A program made the translations under genes and the position numbers. The notes under the pieces were generated by a model. That model was not told the DNA's origin, searched no databases, and worked only from the letters and a program-made list of their open reading frames with translations. Shown here one piece after another: positions 27,439-35,279 of a DNA stretch of 64,000 bases (position 1 is its first letter; each line of letters begins with the position of its first letter). This DNA comes from Reyranella sp. Its GTDB lineage: Bacteria; Pseudomonadota; Alphaproteobacteria; Reyranellales; Reyranellaceae. The DNA lies in NCBI GenBank assembly GCA_019750135.1, contig JAIEOV010000046.1, forward strand, positions 1 to 64,000, in the 5' to 3' direction.

Positions 27439-27933
27439 ATGCAGATCGCCACGTTCAAGGACATGTATATCGCCGAATTGCAGGAGCTGCGCAGCCTCGA
27501 AGCGCAGCTCGCCGACGCGCTGCTGCGCCAGGCAGAGATGGCCTCGCATCCGTCGCTGAAGAAGCTTCTGGCGGACCATCGGCAGAAGGCGCTCTTGAAG
27601 CAGGAGCGCCTCGCTTCGATCCTCTTCCGACACAAGGTCAAGACGCGAGAGCACACTGATCAGGCGATGCAGGCGCTGATTGCCGAAACCGAAAAGATGC
27701 AGACGATCGTCAAGCCGCCCCACCTGCGCGACGCTGCCCTGATCGCCTCTGCACTGAAGATCGCGCATTACACCATCGCCGCCTATGGCACTGCAGCAGC
27801 GCTCGCCGGCCAGCTCTATTTGCGTGACGACCAGAACCTGCTGCGTGAAAGCCTCGACGAAGAGAAGAAAACCGACTTCATGCTGAGCCGGCTCGCCAAG
27901 AGCGAGGTCAACCAGAACGCGCTCGCGGCCTAG
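27439..27933 (+). CDS. DUF892 ferritin-like protein (YciE family)
   Basis: A 164-aa four-helix ferritin-like protein. It begins with IATFKDMYIAELQELRSLE, the DUF892 start, and has the later helix LKIAHYTIAAYGTAAALA. Such proteins are stress induced in enteric bacteria and may bind di-iron, but their function is not established. GAAAGGAG precedes the ATG. It is separated from arsR by the operator region. Confidence 0.87.
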   Translation: MQIATFKDMYIAELQELRSLEAQLADALLRQAEMASHPSLKKLLADHRQKALLKQERLASILFRHKVKTREHTDQAMQALIAETEKMQTIVKPPHLRDAALIASALKIAHYTIAAYGTAAALAGQLYLRDDQNLLRESLDEEKKTDFMLSRLAKSEVNQNALAA

Positions 27934-27948
27934 CCGGGCGCATCATTA

Positions 27949-28006
27949 TTCAACCATATGGTTGACAATAGGCAGCATACACCTATATTCAACCATATGG
28001 TTGAAT
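27949..28006 (+). promoter_or_regulatory. arsR operator/promoter with twin palindromes
   Basis: Two copies of the 16-bp palindrome TCAACCATATGGTTGA lie at 27950-27965 and 27989-28004; the second extends to a perfect 20-bp palindrome (27987-28006). Between and overlapping them are TTGACA (27962-27967) and TATATT (27984-27989), 16 bp apart. The predicted transcription start, about 7 nt after the -10, coincides with ATG 27997 in the second palindrome. The layout fits autorepression by ArsR blocking both promoter elements. Confidence 0.8.
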
Positions 28007-28365
28007 TAAATGCGCCTCAGTTGGACTCGGTCTTCCACGCCCTCGGCGATGCCACCCGCCGGCAGATGCTGCGCGACCTGACGGACGGCGAGCGCACGGT
28101 CGGTCAGCTCGCCCAGCCCTTCTCGATCTCGCTCGCGGCCGCGTCCAAGCACATCAAGGCGCTGGAGAATGCCGGTTTGATCCGGCGCGAGGTGCGCGGC
28201 CGCACCCACCTTTGCCACCTCGAGCCCGGACCGCTCGCCAGCGCCCACCAGTGGCTGAATCACTACGAGCGCTACTGGAGCGACCGGCTCGCGCGCCTCG
28301 AAGAGATTCTCCTCGAGGAGGACGCCCGGAAATCCCCGCCTGCCAGGAAAGGAGACGACCAATGA
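27997..28365 (+). CDS. ArsR-family transcriptional repressor
   Basis: A 122-aa winged-helix regulator with LDSVFHALGDATRRQMLRDL and recognition helix region SISLAAASKHIKALENAGL. No metal-binding cysteine pair is seen, so it resembles the ArsR subgroup that is paired with SRPBCC genes. The start is set at 27997 because a strong promoter places the transcript start there, implying a leaderless mRNA; an in-frame ATG at 27958 lies upstream of that promoter's -35. The stop overlaps the SRPBCC start (ATGA). Confidence 0.88.
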   Translation: MVELNAPQLDSVFHALGDATRRQMLRDLTDGERTVGQLAQPFSISLAAASKHIKALENAGLIRREVRGRTHLCHLEPGPLASAHQWLNHYERYWSDRLARLEEILLEEDARKSPPARKGDDQ

Positions 28366-28895
28366 CCGACGCCGCGACCGTGGACCCGTATGGCCTGCTG
28401 ACCGAGCCGGCCACCTTGAAGATCCAGCGTCTGCTGCCTGGCCCGGTCGAGCGCATCTGGGTCTACCTCACCGAGAGCGACATGCGCCGCAAATGGCTGG
28501 CGTCCGGCTTCATGGAGATGAAGGTCGGCGCGCCGTTCGAGCTGGTGTGGCGCAACAACGAGCTCACCGATCCACCCGGCCAGCGCCCGGAAGGTTTTGC
28601 CGACGAACATCGCATGCAGAGCCGGATCACCGAGCTCGATCCGCCGCGCAAGATCTCCTTCACCTGGCAGAACAGCGGCGACGTCACCTTCGAGCTCGAG
28701 CCCAAGGGCGACAAGGTGCTGCTCACCGTCACCCATCGCCGCCTGCCCGACCGGCGCACCATGCTGATGGTCGGCCCGGGCTGGCACATGCACCTCGACA
28801 TGCTCGCCGCACGCGTGAGCGGCAGCGAGATCGGGCCGTTCTGGGATGGCTGGCTGCGCCTGCAGAAGGAATACGAGACGCGTCTGGCGAAATGA
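28362..28895 (+). CDS. SRPBCC (AHSA1-type) protein, ArsR-coupled
   Basis: A 177-aa START-like protein with LLPGPVERIWVYLTESD and the AHSA1 beta pattern (KISFTWQ, VTFELEP, VLLTVTHRRL). ArsR-SRPBCC pairs of this kind are widespread; the SRPBCC partner may bind the inducing ligand, but this is inference. AAAGGAGA lies 7 nt before the ATG, and the 4-bp overlap with arsR indicates translational coupling. The ligand is unknown. Confidence 0.88.
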   Translation: MTDAATVDPYGLLTEPATLKIQRLLPGPVERIWVYLTESDMRRKWLASGFMEMKVGAPFELVWRNNELTDPPGQRPEGFADEHRMQSRITELDPPRKISFTWQNSGDVTFELEPKGDKVLLTVTHRRLPDRRTMLMVGPGWHMHLDMLAARVSGSEIGPFWDGWLRLQKEYETRLAK

Positions 28896-28904
28896 CGTCT
28901 TCGG

Positions 28905-28959
28905 AGCGCGGACCTCCAGGTCCGCTCATGATCATGATGCGGACCTGGAGGTCCGCGCT
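28905..28959. repeat. Dispersed palindromic repeat, copy 3
   Basis: The most complete copy: a perfect 21-bp inverted repeat (28905-28925 and 28939-28959) around the loop TCATGATCATGAT. Each arm itself contains the short palindrome GACCTCCAGGTC or its complement. It lies between convergent genes. There is no T-run. Confidence 0.75.
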
Positions 28960-28975
28960 ACGAAGAACACGAGCG

Positions 28976-29515
28976 TTAGCGGCTGACGCCCGCCGGCGCG
29001 CGGACGTTGGCGTAGTTGGACCGCACCTCGTGCTTCAGCTTGACCGTGCCCTGTTCCATCATGGCAACCGTTTGGCGCAGCGGCAGGCCGGACGCGGTCG
29101 AGATCCAGATCTGTGAATCGCTGCCGCCGGTAGCGGTCTTGCTCTGCACGCGGTAGAGCTCGGCCGGCTGGCCGTCGACAGCCTCGTTGCGCACGCGCGT
29201 GCAGCTGTGCTCGCCCTTGGTCATGGCCTGACGGGCATCGTCGGCCGCCTTCGCGGCATCGTAGGGGCGCGCCATCCACTGGCCGCGCACCTGCATGTAG
29301 AACGTATCGCCGAGACGGATCATCTCGTTCTGCATCGGCTTGTCCGGCGCGGCGGCGGTTTCGATCGTCACCTTCTGGTGCACGGGCGCCGCCGTCTGCT
29401 TCAGGACCGCCTGCAGCACGGCCTGGCAGGCCGCGTCGTCGGCACGGGCGCCCGCCCCCGCTGCGCCGCAGGCAATGACGAACACGGCAACGGACGGCAG
29501 CCGGCCAGCGATCAT
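28976..29515 (-). CDS. Secreted protein of unknown function
   Basis: A 179-aa protein not recognised as a named family. An N-terminal signal peptide (SVAVFVIACGAAGAGARA) precedes a domain with two cysteines (ACQAVL and HSCTRV) that could form a disulfide. Beta-strand-rich text such as TFYMQVRGQWMARP and IWISTASGLPLRQT recalls LolA-like periplasmic carriers, but this is only a resemblance. Monocistronic; a palindromic repeat follows its 3' end. Confidence 0.7.
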   Translation of the reverse strand: MIAGRLPSVAVFVIACGAAGAGARADDAACQAVLQAVLKQTAAPVHQKVTIETAAAPDKPMQNEMIRLGDTFYMQVRGQWMARPYDAAKAADDARQAMTKGEHSCTRVRNEAVDGQPAELYRVQSKTATGGSDSQIWISTASGLPLRQTVAMMEQGTVKLKHEVRSNYANVRAPAGVSR

Positions 29516-29595
29516 GCTGCGGTTTTATCAGGTCGGGGGAGGCTTGCGCGACGGTGTTTTCAGCCTATATGGTCTGTCTCCCACAGGAGCAGACG

Positions 29596-30045
29596 ATGCC
29601 GACCTACGCCAAGTCCAAAGAGGCCCTGTCGAAGCTCACGCCCGAGCAGTATCGCGTCACCCAGCAGAGCGGCACCGAGATGCCCGGCACCGGCGCGCTG
29701 CTGCACAACAAGGAGCCCGGCATCTACGTCGACATCGTTTCGGGCGAGCCCCTGTTCGCCTCGTCCGACAAGTACGAATCGGGCTGCGGCTGGCCCTCCT
29801 TCACCAAGCCGATCGAGCCGGCCAACGTCGCCGAGCTCAACGACACCACACACGGCATGATCCGCACCGAGGTGCGATCCAAGCATGGCGACAGCCATCT
29901 CGGGCACGTATTCCCTGACGGGCCGCGGGATCGCGGCGGCCTGCGCTACTGCATCAATTCGGCCTCGCTGCGCTTCGTCCATCGCGACGACATGAAAGCG
30001 GCAGGCTATGGCGACTATCTCGACCAGGTGGAGGACGTGCGATGA
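29596..30045 (+). CDS. msrB: Peptide-methionine (R)-S-oxide reductase
   Basis: Repairs methionine-R-sulfoxide in proteins. The 149-aa product has the catalytic cysteine in RYCINSASLRF and the resolving cysteine in SGCGWPSF. Both zinc CxxC pairs of the common form are replaced (YVDIVSGEPLF and EVRSKHGDSHLGHVF), so this is a zinc-free MsrB. CAGGAG lies before the ATG at 29596. The stop overlaps msrA by 4 bp. Confidence 0.94.
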   Translation: MPTYAKSKEALSKLTPEQYRVTQQSGTEMPGTGALLHNKEPGIYVDIVSGEPLFASSDKYESGCGWPSFTKPIEPANVAELNDTTHGMIRTEVRSKHGDSHLGHVFPDGPRDRGGLRYCINSASLRFVHRDDMKAAGYGDYLDQVEDVR

Positions 30046-30560
30046 GCCAAGAACGCGCAGTGCTGGCCGGCGGCTGCTTCTGGGGCATGCAGGACCTGAT
30101 CCGCAAGCAGCCTGGCATCCTGACGACGCGGGTCGGCTATACAGGCGGCCATGTGGCCAACGCGACCTACCGCAACCATGCCGGCCACGCCGAGGCGATC
30201 GAGATCATCTACGATCCGGCCAAGACCAGCTTCCGGCAGATCCTGGAATTCTTCTTCCAGATCCACGATCCGACGACCCTGAATCGCCAGGGCAACGACC
30301 TCGGCACCAGCTATCGCTCGGCGATCTTCTACACGAACGACGAGCAGCGCCGGATCGCCGAGGACACCATCGCCGACGTCGAGGCCTCTGGCCTGTGGCC
30401 CGGGAAGGTCGTGACCGAGGTGACCAAGGTTTCCGACTTCTGGGAAGCCGAACCCGAGCACCAGGATTACCTAGAGCGCATTCCCAACGGCTACACCTGC
30501 CACTTCATCCGGCCGGGCTGGAAGCTTCCGGTGCGGGCGAAGGCGGCGCAGCGGGCTTGA
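30042..30560 (+). CDS. msrA: Peptide-methionine (S)-S-oxide reductase
   Basis: Repairs methionine-S-sulfoxide. The 172-aa product carries the catalytic GGCFWG motif near the N-terminus, GYTGG, and the conserved HDPTTLNRQGNDLGTSYRS. It is translationally coupled to msrB (ATGA overlap), giving repair of both stereoisomers from one message. No signal peptide is seen in either, so both are cytoplasmic. Confidence 0.95.
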   Translation: MSQERAVLAGGCFWGMQDLIRKQPGILTTRVGYTGGHVANATYRNHAGHAEAIEIIYDPAKTSFRQILEFFFQIHDPTTLNRQGNDLGTSYRSAIFYTNDEQRRIAEDTIADVEASGLWPGKVVTEVTKVSDFWEAEPEHQDYLERIPNGYTCHFIRPGWKLPVRAKAAQRA

Positions 30561-30569
30561 CGGTTCGCC

Positions 30570-32489
30570 TCACGTCGAGCTCGGCAAGGCAAAGTCGGCG
30601 CCCGTCAATTTGACCAGCGTGCCGTCCAGGCGCGCTTGTTCGGCTGCAAATGCAAAGACCAGGCCCCTGATCGCGTCATCCACGTCGGTCACGGGCGCCG
30701 GCGCACGTCCGGCGCAGGCGTTCAGGAATTCATGCATGGTCACGATGTCGCCGCCACCGTGTCCTTCTTGGCTGCTCTCCTTTGTGGTCAGGTCGATCGG
30801 CGACTGCTCGATGTCGGTGAACGTGACGGAGATTTGCCCGTCTTCGAACAATCCATCGAGGCGAGCACGGTCCCCGATCAAGGTGACCCGGCGTTCTCCG
30901 CGCCTCGGCCCCTGCATGGCGAGATAAAAAGTCCCGCGCGTGCCATTGTCGAGCTCGAACGACACGACCTGATTGTCGATGATGTCCTTGTCGTCCCGGT
31001 AGACACAGCGATCCAGACCGAAGGCCGTCGGATCAGCACCTTCCGCGGCGGAGCGGCGCTCATTGAGCGCCGTGTCGACATGTGAGCAATCGCGGTGCCT
31101 CGGACACTGCGAGCAGAAGGGCGCGGGAGGTGGACCGACGAAAGTATCCAGCCCTCCGAAGCTGGTGACCGTCCGCGGCCTCGCATCCAGCAGCCAGCAG
31201 CCAGCATACGAGATCGAGGTCATGGCAACCCTTGTGCACCATGAGGCCGCCCGACCGCTTCGACTGGGCATGCCAGCGCCGCATGTAGGCGCCGCCGTGG
31301 CGCAATTCCAATTGCTCGCTGAGGCCGCGATGCGGATCGGGCCCAAGACATCCTGGCGCACCAACGCTCGGATCGCGGCGTAGAAAGGAGCCTGCCGATA
31401 TGCGTAACCGAGCTGGAGTATCCGACCGCTCTGCTGCCAGGCAGCCAGGATCGCCTTGGCGTCGATGGCCGTCGTTGCCAGCGGCTTTTCGAGGAAGACA
31501 TGCTTCCCCGCGCGGAATGCCGCCTCGGCCACGTGCCGATGCTGGTCGTCCGGGACGGTGACGATGACCGCATCGATGCCCGGATCGGTCAACATATCGT
31601 CCATGCGGGTTGCGCCGCGGACGTCCTTGCCGAAGAGCTTCATGGCATCGGCCAGTCGGCTTGGGGAATGATCGATGAGCCAGGCGACCTCCACGCCCGC
31701 CATGCCTTGCGCCAATCCGCCGAGCCATAGCCCGCGGTTGCCGACGCCGACGACGGCACAACGGATCGTCTTGTCCGGTCGCGTCCAGACCGGGCGTGCG
31801 CCCGCCGTCGAAGCGGCGAGCGCATGCACGTCTTTTGCCGGTTCGAGCAGCGCGGAATAGCGCCCCCCGTTGATGTTGGGATCGCTGTTGTCCGACGCCG
31901 AGAAATACACGACGTTTCCCCAGACCGAGTAGCCGCCGCGTCCGGCCTTTTGGATCGTGTCATGGACGGTGTGGGCAGGGCCGAGCCGCTGGCCCTCCTC
32001 CAGCAATCGCAGCCTGCAGCGATGTGGATGCTCGTTGCTGTCGGTCAGGTCGTGAAGCTCCGGCGGAAGCTCGGCGATCCATCCCGCCGTTCCTGCGCGC
32101 CGGAACGGGGCTGGAAGCGGCCACGTCTTGCGCTCGGGGTCTGCCGGCAGCCGCGCCGTATAGGTCCGACCATTGCTGTTGGGATCGCTGTTGTCCGACG
32201 TCGCGAAGTAGACGGCACCGTACCAGAACGAGTAGCGGCCCCCGCCGACATTGCGGATCGTCTCGTGAACGCCGTGCGCGGGACCGAGGGCGGCTTCGCC
32301 TTCGAACAACTGCAATCGCGAGCGAGAAGGTTCTTCGTTGCCATCCGTCAGCGAATGGAGCTCGGCCGGCAACCGTGCAACCCAGCCGAAAGGACCCTCG
32401 GGCCGAAAAGGGGCCTCCAATATCCAGCTCGTGGCGCCGTCGGGTTCGGACTTGCCGGTCATCGCCGCCAATTTGCCTCCTGATCTCAT
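30570..32489 (-). pseudogene. Gfo/Idh/MocA oxidoreductase with compensating frameshifts
   Basis: A 639-codon open frame. Residues about 10-105 and 110-210 are two similar copies of a domain with the motif SDNSDPN.NG. A Rossmann NAD domain follows (CAVVGVGNRG, FLEKPLAT). Between about 31200 and 31303 the expected sequence GGAYMRRWH...SGGLMVHK...DLDLVCWLL is in another frame. One base appears missing near 31303, and a 7-bp tandem CCAGCAG duplication at 31187-31200 restores the frame. The scrambled segment holds the catalytic histidine region, so the product is probably inactive unless these are sequencing errors. Start 32489 is tentative; ATG 32462 is also possible. Confidence 0.7.
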
Positions 32490-32529
32490 GACGAGCAACG
32501 ACCTCCGTCACCCCGCACGGGCGAAGGCG

Positions 32530-32700
32530 GCGGCGCGTCGGCGGGCCTCTCGCGGAAGATGGCGGTCTGACGAATGATCTCGCCGAGCAGCGGATGGACG
32601 AGCGACAGCACGAAGGCGAACCGCTCGTCGCCCTGATCGACATGGCTGATGGTGAGGGCGCCGGGACCGAGGCAAGGACACCTGAAAAAAGGCGCCGCGG
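32530..32700 (-). pseudogene. Possible C-terminal gene remnant (DUF4166-like)
   Basis: In a minus-strand frame the text LTISHVDQGDERFAFVL followed by LVHPLLGEIIRQTAIFRE reads like the C-terminal end of a DUF4166-type protein. There is no start and the upstream part is absent. It occupies most of the gap between the oxidoreductase and the reductase gene. This is a weak call based on recall of the family's ending. Confidence 0.3.
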
Positions 32701-32764
32701 CCTGTCGGCGTCGGGCCGGCCTGTTCGTCCTTGGAGCACACCCCTTCTCCAACAGGAGCCCGAG

Positions 32765-33424
32765 ATGCGTAGAATCGTTGTTTCGACCTTCACCAGCCTC
32801 GATGGCATCATGCAGGCGCCGGGCGGCCCGGCCGAGGATCCGACCGGCGGCTTCACCTTGGGCGGCTGGACCTTTCCCTACTTCGACGAAGCGCTGGGTG
32901 CCGCCATGGGCGAGATTTTCGGCCGCCCGTTCGATCTGCTGCTCGGCCGCAAGACCTACGACATCTTCGCCGCGCACTGGCCCTATATCAGCGATCCCAG
33001 CGACGCCTTCGCCGCGATGTTCAATCGCATCACCAAGTACGTCGCCACGCACGCCGAGCCCAAGCTCGACTGGACGAACAGCCAGTGGCTGGGCAAGGAC
33101 ACGGTCGCGGCGCTGAAGAAGCTGAAGACCGAGGACGGTCCGGACCTGATGGTCCAGGGTTCCAGCGTGCTGCTGCAGACGCTGTGGAAGGAGAAGCTTG
33201 TCGACAAGTTCAGCGTCCTCACCTTCCCGGTCGTGCTGGGCAAGGGCAAGCGTCTGTTCGGCGAGGGCGTGCCGCCGGTCGCGCTGAGGACCGTCAAGTC
33301 GAGGTCCTTCCCGACCGGCGTGGTCGTGACCAACTACACGCCCGACGGCGCGGTCAAGACCGGCGACTTCGGCCATGCCGAGCCGAGCGCCGCCGAGCTC
33401 GAGCGGCGGCGCAAGCTCGGGTGA
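32765..33424 (+). CDS. Dihydrofolate reductase-like (RibD C-terminal) protein
   Basis: A 219-aa protein of the RibD_C/DHFR-like family, with RIVVSTFTSLDGIMQAPGG at the start, FDLLLGRKTYDIFAAHWP, and LMVQGSSVLLQTLW as the nucleotide-binding strand. These are NADPH-dependent reductases of unknown substrate, distinct from FolA. ACAGGAG precedes the ATG at 32765; the frame is open upstream, but the family starts here. Confidence 0.87.
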   Translation: MRRIVVSTFTSLDGIMQAPGGPAEDPTGGFTLGGWTFPYFDEALGAAMGEIFGRPFDLLLGRKTYDIFAAHWPYISDPSDAFAAMFNRITKYVATHAEPKLDWTNSQWLGKDTVAALKKLKTEDGPDLMVQGSSVLLQTLWKEKLVDKFSVLTFPVVLGKGKRLFGEGVPPVALRTVKSRSFPTGVVVTNYTPDGAVKTGDFGHAEPSAAELERRRKLG

Positions 33425-33433
33425 TCGCCGAGG

Positions 33434-34438
33434 TCAGAGAGCCTCGATCCTGGCAGCCGCGATCACCTTCTTCCACTTGACGTCCTCGGCGGCCATGTAG
33501 GCGACCAATTCCTCCGCGCAGCGCGGCGTCTCGAGCACGCCGAGGCTGCGCATCCTGCAGACGATGGGTTCAGCCGTGAGGCCGGTCACAATGGCGTCGG
33601 ACAAATCGCGCAGCAGCGCGCGACGAATGCCTGCCGGCGCGGCGACGTACCACCAGAGCGTGGATTCGAAGGCCCCGCCGCCGTATTCGGCGACCGTGGG
33701 TATGTCGGGGGCGGAGAACCATCGTCCGGCGGAGCTCACCGCCAGGGCGCGCAACGCTCCCGACCGGATGTACGGCAGATAGGCCGGCAGGTTGTCCACG
33801 GCGACCGGGACATTGCCCGCCAGCAGTTCCTTGGTCAGGGACGACCTGCTGCGATGAGACAGAGGGGCAAGGTCGATATCCAGGAGTCCCTTCATGTACT
33901 CCATGGTGAGATGCCCGACGCTGCCTTTACCGGGCGAACCGTAGCCCACCTTGCGGGCTTGCAATGACCGGCAGTGCGCGACGAGCTCGGCGATGGATCG
34001 ACAAGGGAACGTCGGATGGACGACCAGGACGTTCGCCAGCGATCCGACCATGGCGACGGGCGCAAAGCTCTCCATGTTGTCGTAAGGCAGATACTTGTAG
34101 ACATACTGGTTGGTCGCGCCCGTCCCGATGTGACCCAGCAGCAGCGTGCGCCCGTCGGGCGCAGCCCTGGCCACGAGCTCCGCACTCACGTTGCCGTTGC
34201 CTCCGAGGCGGTTCTCCGTCGCAAAGTTCCAGCCCGTCGCCTCGCCGAGGATTTCCGCCACGGTGCGGGCAACGCAGTCGGTCGTGCCGCCTGCGGCGAA
34301 CGGGACGACGAGACGCGCCGTCCTGTCGCCGGGACGAAGACGCTGTGCCCAGCCACGGCGCGCCAGAGTCGGTCCCGCAAGCATGCCTGCGGCCAGACCG
34401 GTGGCGATTGCCGTACGTCGGCAAATGGCGTTTGGCAT
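33434..34438 (-). CDS. Bug/TctC tripartite tricarboxylate-type binding protein
   Basis: A 334-aa periplasmic solute-binding protein with an N-terminal export signal (RRTAIATGLAAGMLAG), the Bug core VVPFAAGGTTDCVART, the GYGSPGKGS loop and DNLPAYLPYIRSGALRALAV. Family members bind carboxylates or aromatic acids. No TctA/TctB membrane genes are adjacent, which is usual for orphan Bug proteins. The ligand is not predictable. Confidence 0.9.
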   Translation of the reverse strand: MPNAICRRTAIATGLAAGMLAGPTLARRGWAQRLRPGDRTARLVVPFAAGGTTDCVARTVAEILGEATGWNFATENRLGGNGNVSAELVARAAPDGRTLLLGHIGTGATNQYVYKYLPYDNMESFAPVAMVGSLANVLVVHPTFPCRSIAELVAHCRSLQARKVGYGSPGKGSVGHLTMEYMKGLLDIDLAPLSHRSRSSLTKELLAGNVPVAVDNLPAYLPYIRSGALRALAVSSAGRWFSAPDIPTVAEYGGGAFESTLWWYVAAPAGIRRALLRDLSDAIVTGLTAEPIVCRMRSLGVLETPRCAEELVAYMAAEDVKWKKVIAAARIEAL

Positions 34439-34459
34439 TCGACCCTCCTCTGCTGACGA

Positions 34460-35098
34460 TCAATGGTCCCCATTCGCGCCCGCATGGACCGCGGGCAGGA
34501 TCCGCACGAAACGGATCAGCCGATCGAAGCCCCTGAAGGGCAGGCTTTCCTCGCGGGTCGTCAGGTCGGCAAGCAGCGACCTCACTCTCGGGTGCTCGGC
34601 AACGACGTGGCTCAGCACGACGTCGTTGTCGTGGCTTTCGCTGCGCAACCGCGCCGCCAGGTTCACGGTCGACCCGAAATAGTCGAACCCGTTGTGGAGC
34701 TTGAGCCTGACGCTGCCTCCCGCATGGACGGCCAGCCTGAGGGCAAGGCGACGATCGGCATTTCCCGCCGCGTGCATCCAGTTGAAATCGGCGATGCGCT
34801 TCTGCACCGCGAGGGCCGTTCGCACGGCGTCGACCCAGCTGTGGAACGCCGCCAGCACGCCGTCCCCGGTGGTCTTCACGACCTTGCCGTCGTGATCGAG
34901 CACGATGGCGGCGATGAACTCGAAGTGCCGGCGCACGATTTCGCAAGCTTCGGTGTCGCCGACTCGCTCATAGAGAGCCGACGAGCTCTGCAGGTCGGTG
35001 AAAAGGAAGGCGAGCGGCCTTACCGCAACTCCGTGCCGTGGCGACACGGTGCCTTCAACCGAAACAGTTCGCCGTATGGTCCTCGACAAGGCGACCAT
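34460..35098 (-). CDS. Class III adenylate/guanylate cyclase, catalytic domain only
   Basis: A 212-aa protein consisting of one cyclase domain. Both metal-binding aspartates are present (FLFTDLQSSS and KTTGDGVLAAF), as is the late FGSTVNLAARLRSES segment with the conserved N..AR. No transmembrane or sensor domain is attached. GGAGGAGC precedes the ATG. It lies 21 bp upstream of the Bug gene on the same strand and may share its transcript. Nucleotide specificity (cAMP or cGMP) cannot be decided by eye. Confidence 0.88.
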   Translation of the reverse strand: MVALSRTIRRTVSVEGTVSPRHGVAVRPLAFLFTDLQSSSALYERVGDTEACEIVRRHFEFIAAIVLDHDGKVVKTTGDGVLAAFHSWVDAVRTALAVQKRIADFNWMHAAGNADRRLALRLAVHAGGSVRLKLHNGFDYFGSTVNLAARLRSESHDNDVVLSHVVAEHPRVRSLLADLTTREESLPFRGFDRLIRFVRILPAVHAGANGDH

Positions 35099-35279
35099 GT
35101 CCCCGCTCCTCCATAAGAATCGGTCGCAATGCGCGTCATGCCAGGACGAGTTTGCACACGCGCCGTGAGTTCAGCGTTAGACGCAGGGGCCCGGATGGAC
35201 GGCACGGCGGCCGAAAACGACTCACGGTGGAATCACGCACTTCCTGGCAACCTCATGTGGCTGACCGGGGGAGAGTCGG

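Noticed and set aside
34460..35098. Cyclase as the source of ligand for the MscS cNMP-type domain
   Set aside because: The genes are 14 kb apart, and the channel's binding cassette lacks the key residues. There is no sequence support.
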